NCBI GenBank assembly: GCA_001896885.1
Contig: MKRJ01000038.1
Location: 1 to 64,000 of the forward strand
Source of the DNA: Rhizobiales bacterium 65-79
GTDB taxonomy: Bacteria > Pseudomonadota > Alphaproteobacteria > Rhizobiales > Rhizobiaceae
Direction of reading: 5' to 3'
DNA length: 64,000 bases
Shown: one piece after another, positions 57,249 through 64,000 of the stretch
How positions within the stretch are numbered: the stretch's first letter is position 1
How the letters are laid out: the number at the start of each line of letters is the position of its first letter
Notes under the pieces: model-generated
Told to the model about the DNA's origin: nothing
Seen by the model: the letters and a program-made list of their open reading frames with translations, nothing else
Database searches by the model: none
Made by a program: the position numbers and the translations under genes

Positions 57249-58724
57249 CTATCGGCTCGAAGTTTCGGCCGATTGAACATCGTTCTCTGTAGATGACTTT
57301 GGCCCGCCATCGACATCCCACTTCGACGCGGAGAATCTGGACTTCCGTGTGACGTACTGCCCGGCGCCGACCGCTTCCGGAATAAGCGTGCCGTTCGCGA
57401 AGACGGTTCTGCCACGGACGATCGTCCGCAGCACTTTCCCCTTGAGATGCCATCCGTCATAGATGGAATAGCCGGCATCGCTTAAACCATCCGCTCCGTG
57501 AACTTGCCACTCCGCGCCGAGATCAACGAGCGCAAAGTCGGCGTCCTTCCCGATCTCGATGCTACCCTTGCGCACAAGACCCATATGTTTTGCCGGGTTT
57601 GCGCAGAGCAGGTCAGCGATCCGACCCAGTGGAATGCCGCGCCGATGATGTCCCTCGCTGAGCATAACGGGAAGCAGGGTCTGCATGCCCGGGAAACCGG
57701 GCGATGCCTGCCAAATGCTCGCCTCCTTCGCGGAGCGGTGGCGATGGACATGATCGGTCGCGACCGTATCCACCCGCCCATCCGCGACGGCCATCCACAG
57801 AGCCTCGCAGTCGCTCGGCGCCCGCAGCGGTGGGTTGACCTTGCCCATGCTTCCCCGGTTCCACGAGAATGAATGCGTGAGATAGTGGGGGCATGTCTCA
57901 ATGGAGATATCGACGCCTCCATCGCGCATCCGTATAGCGGCATCCAGGGCTTCAGCCGAAGACGTGTGCACGATGTAAAGTTGACCTCCAACCGCACGGC
58001 TGATCAACGCCGCACGCTGTATGGCATCCGCCTCGACCAGCGGGGGCCTGCTCGCGTTCCATAGTTCGAGGCCGCCACGCCCTTCGGGGTCGGCTTCGGC
58101 CAGCCGCTTGCGCAGTGCCAGTGCAATCTCGATGTTCTCGGGATGCGGACACACCACGCCTCCCGCCTGCGCCACGGTTTCGCATAGCCGGTACATGAAG
58201 CCGTCGTCTATATCGGGCAGACCGAGTCGCGCGCCTTCACCGTAGCGGTTGTTCATGAATATCTTGAATGAGGATACGCCATAGGTCTCAAGATAATACG
58301 GAACCGCCGCGAGCTGTTCCTCGGTCGAGATCACCAGATGGTAACCGAAGTCGATCCGCGCTCCGGCCTCCGTGATCTTTCGCACTTCATCGAAAAGACC
58401 GTTCTCGAACGGCTCGGTGGCGAAGAAGTAAGGAATCATGGTGGTGACCCCGCCCGCAGCGGCCGCTCCCGTCTCGCTGGCTGCATCTTCCTTGACCCGG
58501 GGTCGCGAAATGTCGGCGCCGTGACCGAGGTGGAGATGAACGTCGACGACGCCTGGCATGACGAGGAGGCCGGACGCATCGACCACCTCCATTGCCGCCC
58601 GGTTCGTTTCGGGCGCAAGCAGCCCGGAAATCCGTCCGTCGGTAACGACAACGTCTAGTTTTTGAAGCGGGCCGCCGGGCAATAGGACATCGCCGTTGGC
58701 AATCAACATAGAGGCTTGCGGCAT
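57249..58724 (-). CDS. Dihydropyrimidinase/hydantoinase-type amidohydrolase
   Basis: This 491-residue protein of the cyclic amidase group has 'PGVVDVHLHLGHG' (HxH metal site), 'SSFKIFMNNRYG' with the probable carbamylated Lys, 'YIVHTSSAEALDAA', 'ETCPHYLTHS' and 'VDTVATDHVHRH' (metal Asp). Such enzymes open hydantoins or dihydropyrimidines to N-carbamoyl amino acids. The ATG at 58724 has GGAG upstream. It is the last gene of the minus-strand operon, after a 249-bp gap. Confidence 0.87.
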   Translation of the reverse strand: MPQASMLIANGDVLLPGGPLQKLDVVVTDGRISGLLAPETNRAAMEVVDASGLLVMPGVVDVHLHLGHGADISRPRVKEDAASETGAAAAGGVTTMIPYFFATEPFENGLFDEVRKITEAGARIDFGYHLVISTEEQLAAVPYYLETYGVSSFKIFMNNRYGEGARLGLPDIDDGFMYRLCETVAQAGGVVCPHPENIEIALALRKRLAEADPEGRGGLELWNASRPPLVEADAIQRAALISRAVGGQLYIVHTSSAEALDAAIRMRDGGVDISIETCPHYLTHSFSWNRGSMGKVNPPLRAPSDCEALWMAVADGRVDTVATDHVHRHRSAKEASIWQASPGFPGMQTLLPVMLSEGHHRRGIPLGRIADLLCANPAKHMGLVRKGSIEIGKDADFALVDLGAEWQVHGADGLSDAGYSIYDGWHLKGKVLRTIVRGRTVFANGTLIPEAVGAGQYVTRKSRFSASKWDVDGGPKSSTENDVQSAETSSR

Positions 58725-58973
58725 CACTCAGCTCCTTGGTTTTTCGACGCAAGCCGCGGCGCAATTGCGCCGGACCCGATCGTCCTGTCTCTGTTTCGTG
58801 GGCATCAATCGCTGGTCAACCTGAGCAGACTGAATCCGCCCGGGCGGTACAGGAGCCGACTGGCATCCTTTCGCCGCCGGCCGCTGGGCGACGCCCTTGC
58901 CGACACCGCCGAGGCTCCTGAGACAAGGGCGGCCTTGCCTGCAATCCAAGGTCCATGCTCCTCCCCTCTCCCA

Positions 58974-60242
58974 CTATCCGAATCGGTCGATCCGGAACGG
59001 CGAGATGTCGAAAGGCGGCTCCTCTCCACGGATCAAGGCCGTGATAACCTCCGCCGTGATCGGTGCCTCCGTCAGCCCGAGATGCCCATGGCCGAAGGCG
59101 AAATAAACCGACTTGAACCGCGGCGAACGACCAATCACCGGCAGGGAATCCGGCAGGCACGGTCGATTGCCCATCCACTCCGTGAATCGTCCGACCCGGA
59201 GGCGGGGCAACAGTTTCTTAGCGTAACCGTTGAGTGCGCGTGCCCGCTCGAAGTTCGGCGCCGAGTTGAGAGAATCGATCTCCACCGTTCCCGCCGCCCG
59301 AAGGCCCATGTCCATCGGCGTCACGAAGCACTTGACGTCGGCGCCGACGACCGGCCTCGTCAAACGGACCTCCGTGTTGGGATGAGTAACGTGATAGCCG
59401 CGCTGGGTCTGGAGCGGGACCCTATGGCCTAGGAGCGAGGCGAAACGGCCGGACCACGCCCCCGCGGCGAGAACTATCTTGTCCGCTCGAATCGCCTCCT
59501 GCGGTGTTCTCAGCACGCGCGCCTCGCCGTCTTCGAACTCGACCGCCACGACTTCTCCCCGAACGATCCGGCCCCCGCCAGCCAGGAAGTTCTCGACCAA
59601 GCGCTCCACCAGTCGATAGGGATCCCTCACCATGCCTTCATTCGGCATGAAGACGCCGGCGGCGTAGCTTGGGCCGATTTCGGGTTCAAGATCGTGGATT
59701 TCGCCCGCGTCCACCTCCCGGAAGGCGATACCCCTGGCGCGGCGCAGCTCCCAGACCTGGCGGTCCTTCGCCCTCTGCGTCGCGTCGGGATAAAGATGCA
59801 ACTGTCCTGTAAAGGCGACAAGGTCGGCAGCGGCGTTCCTGCGGACAAGGCGTTGAAAGGCTGGAATGCTCCGCTGCAGGACTTCGTGCAGGGCCAATGA
59901 AATCGCCTCGACCCGATCGGGCGCGGCCGACCGCAGGAACTTCCAGAGCCATGGCGCCGCCCTCATAAGGTATCTCCAACGGATGTGGAGCGGGCTCAGG
60001 GGATCGAGCAGATAACCGGGGATCTTGGTCACGAGACCAGGCATGGCGAGCGGCGCCACCGAACCAGAGCTGATTGCGCCGGCGTTGCCGAACGAACAGC
60101 CGCAACCCGGCAAATTGCGTTCCACAACGATCACGTCTTCGCCTGCGTCGAGCAGGCTCAGCGCAATTGACATGCCGACCATGCCACCCCCGATGACAGC
60201 GGTGGTGGATCTCACCTGCGACGCCTTCGAGATCCCGGTCAC
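58974..60242 (-). CDS. DadA-like FAD-dependent oxidoreductase
   Basis: This 422-residue DAO-superfamily flavoprotein has a GxGxxG-type FAD site 'AVIGGGMVGMSIAL' near the N-terminus and 'GCGCSFGNAGAISSG', typical of D-amino acid dehydrogenases. It also has 'GVFMPNEGMVRDPYRLV' and a C-terminal 'YFAFGHGHLGLTEAP'. It would oxidise a D-amino or N-substituted amino acid. The GTG at 60242 overlaps the upstream hydrolase stop (GTGA), so the longer frame from 60311 is rejected. Confidence 0.87.
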   Translation of the reverse strand: MTGISKASQVRSTTAVIGGGMVGMSIALSLLDAGEDVIVVERNLPGCGCSFGNAGAISSGSVAPLAMPGLVTKIPGYLLDPLSPLHIRWRYLMRAAPWLWKFLRSAAPDRVEAISLALHEVLQRSIPAFQRLVRRNAAADLVAFTGQLHLYPDATQRAKDRQVWELRRARGIAFREVDAGEIHDLEPEIGPSYAAGVFMPNEGMVRDPYRLVERLVENFLAGGGRIVRGEVVAVEFEDGEARVLRTPQEAIRADKIVLAAGAWSGRFASLLGHRVPLQTQRGYHVTHPNTEVRLTRPVVGADVKCFVTPMDMGLRAAGTVEIDSLNSAPNFERARALNGYAKKLLPRLRVGRFTEWMGNRPCLPDSLPVIGRSPRFKSVYFAFGHGHLGLTEAPITAEVITALIRGEEPPFDISPFRIDRFG

Positions 60243-61129
60243 CTGGATCGGGTACGGGCTTCGCCACCCGCCAACACCCCATACGTATCGGGCCTGCGGT
60301 CGCGCCACCATGGCAAGCTGGTCTGCGCCGCATTCACGTCGTCGAGGTCGAGCGTCTGAACGAGCAGTTCGGAACTGTCCTCCCCGCCCTCGACCAGCAC
60401 TTCGGCGCCGATGGGGTTGATGATCATGCTGCGGCCCAGATGGTGGCGGCCTTTCTCGTCGCCAGCTCGGTTAACCGCGACGACGAAAGTGCCGTTCTCG
60501 TAGGCCCGCGAGCGCAAAGGTACATCCCATGCCTGGTCGCGAAGCTTGGTTTCGCCGTAGCTTGCGGCGCAGATCGGCATGAACAGAATTTCGGCGCCTT
60601 GGACAGCCAGCGCCCGCGATCCTTCCGGGAACTTGCGATCATAGCAGATTTGCACCCCGACCTTCACGCCCTTCACCTTGAACACGGGGTAGTCATCGCC
60701 GGGCGTAAAATAGAACTTCTCGTAGGAACCCGTGCCACCTTTCAGGTTCGATGGGAAGATCGCGGGAATATGAGTTTTTCTGTAGGTGCCGCAGAGGCGC
60801 CCGTCACTGTCGACCACCGCCGTCGCATTGTAGAAATGCTGCCCGTCGCGCTCGCCATAAGGGAAGATGACCGCCATATTATGCTGGCGCGCGATGTCGA
60901 ACAGGGGCTGGGTCCGCTCGTCCGGCAGCGTCAGGAACCACTTGTGGAAGTTCCGCTCGAGCCGGTTGGGAAAGAACGGCGAAAGGAAGAGCTCCGAAAA
61001 GCAGATGATATCGACGCCCTGCTCCGAGGCTCTCCTGACCATGTCGCACGCCTCGGCGATGCCGGTTGCAATGTCATCCGTGAGCACGGGGCCGGTCTGG
61101 GCTGCGGCGACAATGATCTTGCGTGTCAT
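60239..61129 (-). CDS. Carbon-nitrogen hydrolase (nitrilase superfamily)
   Basis: This 296-residue amidase has the Glu-Lys-Cys triad: Glu in 'CFSELFLSPFF', Lys in 'YRKTHIPAIF', and Cys in 'VQICYDRKFPEGSR'. The Cys box resembles beta-ureidopropionase and N-carbamoyl amino acid amidases, which release CO2 and ammonia. With the hydantoinase-type enzyme it could complete breakdown of a cyclic ureide. The ATG at 61129 has GGTGGAG upstream. Confidence 0.87.
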   Translation of the reverse strand: MTRKIIVAAAQTGPVLTDDIATGIAEACDMVRRASEQGVDIICFSELFLSPFFPNRLERNFHKWFLTLPDERTQPLFDIARQHNMAVIFPYGERDGQHFYNATAVVDSDGRLCGTYRKTHIPAIFPSNLKGGTGSYEKFYFTPGDDYPVFKVKGVKVGVQICYDRKFPEGSRALAVQGAEILFMPICAASYGETKLRDQAWDVPLRSRAYENGTFVVAVNRAGDEKGRHHLGRSMIINPIGAEVLVEGGEDSSELLVQTLDLDDVNAAQTSLPWWRDRRPDTYGVLAGGEARTRSR

Positions 61130-61175
61130 TACTTTCACTCCACCTGTTATGAATGAGATTGCGCTAGGTCGTGAC

Positions 61176-62618
61176 CTAGACAGGAGACGACGCGACTTTT
61201 GACGAGGGTGAGGAGGGGGCGCGGCCCGACGGACGGATCGTCGCCGCGCGGAGCGTCCTGCCGAGGTCGCGGGCAGAGATGCCGTCCCTAAGCCCCTCGA
61301 CAGCGGCGATGACATCGTCGGCGCCGCCAGCGATCAGGGATGCGCGGGTATTGTCCCTGAACTTGCGGGTCAATCGTTCGTTACCGAGCGGACGGGACGG
61401 GCTGCCGAGTACGTCGTCGACGGCAATGGTCCTTTCGACGCCATCAACGAGTACCGCCCGGATGCGACCCGGCAGATGGCGTGGAAATGAGGTCCGCGCG
61501 ACTTCGAAGCGCACCTTGTTCGCAACGGCCATGACCGTCTCGTCGGGGTCCTGCCGATCGAAGGTGGCGACGTCGATGCTGCCATGGACCAGCAAATTCG
61601 CCACGCAGTAGGGAAGACTCCACTTGGCCTGATAGATCGTGACGGGGCGCAGTTTCACGTGCCATGGTTCACAGATAAGAGCGGCCGCCCCTTCGGGCAC
61701 AAAGCATGTGATGGAGGCTATGCGATCAGCAGGGGTGTCACGCAGAAGGATCTCCGTGCACTCCAGGAAAGGCTGGATGAAGTGGCAGGTGGGATAAAGC
61801 TTGACCGCAACGTCGCGGCAATGCCATACGGCGCCAAGATCGTCACATGCCTCGACAAATGTTGCGGCGTCCTCCTGGCGCGCGAAGGCGCGGGCGAAAC
61901 CGGCCCTTCCCTCGAAGATCGTTTCTGGTCCGGTCATCCCGCTTTGCGCCAGGCTGGCGGCGACCAGGCCGCCCAGGGCCGGCCAGCCGCCGTGCAGCCA
62001 TTTCGAGTTGGCTCCATCGGTCATGAACTCGAACACGCCGCTGCTTTGACTGCCCGCGATGCCGAGCGCGCTGACGAATTGATCTTCTGTCAGGCCCCGA
62101 ACGACGCCTGCCACGACGGCCGCCGCGAAAGGACCGCCGAGAGCAGTCGCGTGAAACCCGTTCTTGAAGAACGCTTCTGGAAAGCCTAATCCGATCCGGA
62201 TCGCGACTTCCCATCCAAGGGCAACGGCCCACAGGAGCGTCTGGCCATCGGCGTCCTGCTCCTCCGCGGCTGCCAGTGCGGCAGGCACGAGGATGGAGCT
62301 GCCGTGCATCACTGCACCGATATGCGTGTCGTCTGCTTCCAGCCCGTGGGCGAGACAGCCATTGAACAGCGCTGCCGCAGGCGCGCTGACGGGTTCGCGG
62401 GACCCCAGAGCCGTCGCTGCGCCGGCACCGAAACTCAAGGCCACATTCTCGATGCGCGGCCGATGATGAAGGGTGTGGCCCGCGAGGCAAATGCCGATCG
62501 TGTCCAGGACCTGGCAACCGACTGCATCAAGAACCTCACCGGGGGGCTGGACGCCCGAGGCGAAGGCGGCGAAGCGACGCGCCGCCGGGATCGCGGTGTT
62601 GGCGAATGCCCCCGACAT
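61176..62618 (-). CDS. MmgE/PrpD family protein
   Basis: This 480-residue protein has family features: 'LDTIGICLAGHTLHH', 'GCLAHGLEADDTHIGAVMHGSS', 'FHATALGGPFAAAVVAG' and 'LYPTCHFIQPFLEC'. PrpD is 2-methylcitrate dehydratase; other members act as isomerases or dehydratases of aconitate-like acids, and some sit in catabolic operons like this one. The ATG at 62618 begins 7 bp after the upstream amidohydrolase stop. Confidence 0.87.
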   Translation of the reverse strand: MSGAFANTAIPAARRFAAFASGVQPPGEVLDAVGCQVLDTIGICLAGHTLHHRPRIENVALSFGAGAATALGSREPVSAPAAALFNGCLAHGLEADDTHIGAVMHGSSILVPAALAAAEEQDADGQTLLWAVALGWEVAIRIGLGFPEAFFKNGFHATALGGPFAAAVVAGVVRGLTEDQFVSALGIAGSQSSGVFEFMTDGANSKWLHGGWPALGGLVAASLAQSGMTGPETIFEGRAGFARAFARQEDAATFVEACDDLGAVWHCRDVAVKLYPTCHFIQPFLECTEILLRDTPADRIASITCFVPEGAAALICEPWHVKLRPVTIYQAKWSLPYCVANLLVHGSIDVATFDRQDPDETVMAVANKVRFEVARTSFPRHLPGRIRAVLVDGVERTIAVDDVLGSPSRPLGNERLTRKFRDNTRASLIAGGADDVIAAVEGLRDGISARDLGRTLRAATIRPSGRAPSSPSSKVASSPV

Positions 62619-62625
62619 CGTGTCG

Positions 62626-63897
62626 CTAGGCCCTGAATCCGGCAGCGGGGAGGCCAGCCTTGACGACGAGCGCGATCCTCGCCGCATCCTGGAGGCTTGC
62701 GATATCGGTTAGCGGATCACCGTTGAAGAGGAGAAGGTCCGCCCGCTTTCCTTCCTCGATCGTTCCGACCTCATGGTCGAGCTTCAGTGCCTTGGCAGCG
62801 ACGGCCGTCGCTGCCAGCAATGCCTCCATCGGGGAAAGTCCGACCCGCGAGAGGAGTTCGATTTCCCGGGCGTTCGCCCCATGGGGGTAGCGGTTTCCGA
62901 GATCGGCGCCGGAAGCGATCGGGACACCTTCGTCGCGGCACCGCAGCATGCTTTCTATCCAGAGCGGCTCGTTGACCTTCATTTCCTCGCGCTGTTTGGG
63001 CATAAGGTTCAGCTTCGAGCCCAGTTCGATAACGCTAAAGAGGGTCGAAAGCGTGGGAACGAGAACCGTGTCGCTCTGTGCAAATGCCTTTGCCGTTTCG
63101 GCGTCGATCCGAGTGCCGTGTTCAATTGTGTCCACGCCGGCGTTCAACGAGAACCTTACGGAATCGTACGACTGGGCATGGACGGCGACGGTGCGCCCCC
63201 AGCGATGCGCCTCTTCGACCGCGACGGCGATCTCCTCTTCCGAGAACGTGGTCATCCATGTCCAGGCATAAGGACCGACCTCGACGCCCGACGCCGCGAG
63301 CTTGATGTTGTCCACGCCGTGACGGATCTGGCGTCGAACCTCGGCGCGCATCGCATCGGGGCTGTCGACCCGCCGGCCGAGCCCATGGTCGGAGGTCCAA
63401 TGCGGCGGCAACGTCTCGCCGAGGCCGCCGGTCGGGAAAATGATCTGCCCCGAAGCTATGATGCGGGGACCGGCTACTTTGCCGTCCGCAACGGCATCAC
63501 GCATCGCGACGGCGACGTTTCCAACCGTGCCCACGTCGCGGATCGTCGTATAGCCAGCGTCAAGAACCTTGCGGGCATTGTTGACGGCATTGATCGAGGA
63601 TGTCTCGATGCTGCAGCGATCGACGGCGTCCAGGCTGCGGAAGTCCGTATAGATCAGGTGGGCATGAGCATCTATCAAGCCGGGCAGCAGGGTCATTCCG
63701 TTGCAGTCAACGGAAACCTCCGATGCTTGCACCGGCTCCCGGCCGACGCCGACGATATCCCCGTCGCGAATCCGCACGACAGCCCCCTCGACGGGCTCAC
63801 CGCCGCGCCCGTCGATTAAGCGCGCATTGATCAGTGCCGTGATTTGGCCCGGCTCTCCGAAGACAACTTTTTCGCCTGCTTCCCTGTCCATGGTCAC
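62626..63897 (-). CDS. Amidohydrolase (imidazolonepropionase/Xaa-Pro dipeptidase type)
   Basis: This 423-residue metal hydrolase shows 'PGLIDAHAHLIY' (HxH), 'DNIKLAASG' (Lys), 'VAVHAQSYDSVR', 'DTIEHGTRID' (His) and 'IASGADLGNRYPHG' (Asp). The subgroup cleaves imide or peptide-like amides. The GTG at 63897 overlaps the upstream stop (GTGA); an ATG two codons later (63891) is also possible. Confidence 0.85.
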   Translation of the reverse strand: MTMDREAGEKVVFGEPGQITALINARLIDGRGGEPVEGAVVRIRDGDIVGVGREPVQASEVSVDCNGMTLLPGLIDAHAHLIYTDFRSLDAVDRCSIETSSINAVNNARKVLDAGYTTIRDVGTVGNVAVAMRDAVADGKVAGPRIIASGQIIFPTGGLGETLPPHWTSDHGLGRRVDSPDAMRAEVRRQIRHGVDNIKLAASGVEVGPYAWTWMTTFSEEEIAVAVEEAHRWGRTVAVHAQSYDSVRFSLNAGVDTIEHGTRIDAETAKAFAQSDTVLVPTLSTLFSVIELGSKLNLMPKQREEMKVNEPLWIESMLRCRDEGVPIASGADLGNRYPHGANAREIELLSRVGLSPMEALLAATAVAAKALKLDHEVGTIEEGKRADLLLFNGDPLTDIASLQDAARIALVVKAGLPAAGFRA

Positions 63898-64000
63898 GCA
63901 GCCACCAGTTCTTCCAGATCAAGCCAGAGTGTCTTGACGGGATCGAAGGCATCGCCGATGCGACCACGATTAGGCGGCAGTTTTACTTCGCCCCCGCCCT
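63894..64000 (-). CDS. Partial C-terminal CDS, cut by window edge
   Basis: The last 34 residues of a minus-strand gene are visible, ending 'DPVKTLWLDLEELVAA' before the TGA. That stop overlaps the GTG of the next gene, so this gene is the upstream member of the same operon. The product cannot be identified from this piece. Confidence 0.6.
   Translation of the reverse strand, partial: GGGEVKLPPNRGRIGDAFDPVKTLWLDLEELVAA

Overview
The window looks like accessory (plasmid or genomic-island) DNA from an alphaproteobacterium, most likely a sphingomonad. The basis is high GC, paired DUF982 genes, a Usg-family gene, the style of the IS21/IS481 transposases, DUF3489 proteins and many small-molecule catabolic clusters. 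The genus is inferred from gene content and was not checked by any search. No rRNA, tRNA or CRISPR array was recognised.

Layout. (1) 1-2.3 kb: a DUF3489 gene and an intact trpS. This block recurs in the same orientation at 55.2-57.0 kb with a truncated trpS, so about 53 kb lies between direct repeats of about 1.8 kb. (2) 2.7-3.15 kb: broken DUF6894 and IS66 remnants. (3) 3.2-8.3 kb: a GntR regulator, a UxaA-family dehydratase, an amino-acid ABC importer (two permeases and a binding protein, no ATPase) and a class IV aminotransferase. (4) 8.7-14.8 kb: a catabolic cluster with AA_synth/DUF1185, an ACMSD-type amidohydrolase, a LysR regulator, an MFS transporter, an alpha/beta hydrolase, an isochorismatase-like hydrolase and DUF1330.

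(5) 15.2-26.7 kb: a defence-type island ending at a tyrosine integrase. It holds five TIR-type proteins, one of them frameshifted. Two ThsB-like genes sit in tandem with no ThsA. A TIR gene is translationally coupled to a SLOG-domain gene. A third ThsB-like gene heads an operon with an Nmad2 protein and a MazG-fusion protein. A uracil-DNA-glycosylase-like gene converges on that operon and a large membrane patatin diverges from it. This is the most likely place for an undescribed system.

(6) 27.1-33.1 kb: an RpiR regulator and an NMT1-type ABC importer operon that includes an Atz/Trz-type amidohydrolase. (7) 33.1-38.2 kb: an insertion-sequence graveyard with IS481, IS3 and IS21 fragments, a LysR gene that has lost its HTH, a complete IS21-family element with a target duplication, and a decayed MFS gene. 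(8) 38.2-41.4 kb: an XRE regulator divergent from a GIY-YIG/DUF4357 protein, then a GGDEF protein with a degenerate EAL domain. (9) 42-53.2 kb: a stress island with two Hsp20 genes, CIRCE-groES-groEL, htpG, Mn catalase, a DUF892 ferritin-like protein, an iron-permease-like protein and several small conserved proteins.

(10) 50.1-50.7 and 53.3-54.0 kb: a mosaic of intergenic repeats. It is followed by an apparently perfect spacer-less 1,328-bp palindrome and then the second DUF3489/trpS block, whose trpS is cut by an IS5-type fragment. (11) 57.2-64 kb: a minus-strand operon for amide, carbamoyl or cyclic-ureide compounds: hydantoinase-type enzyme, DadA-like oxidoreductase, nitrilase-superfamily hydrolase, MmgE/PrpD protein, amidohydrolase, and an upstream gene cut by the window edge.
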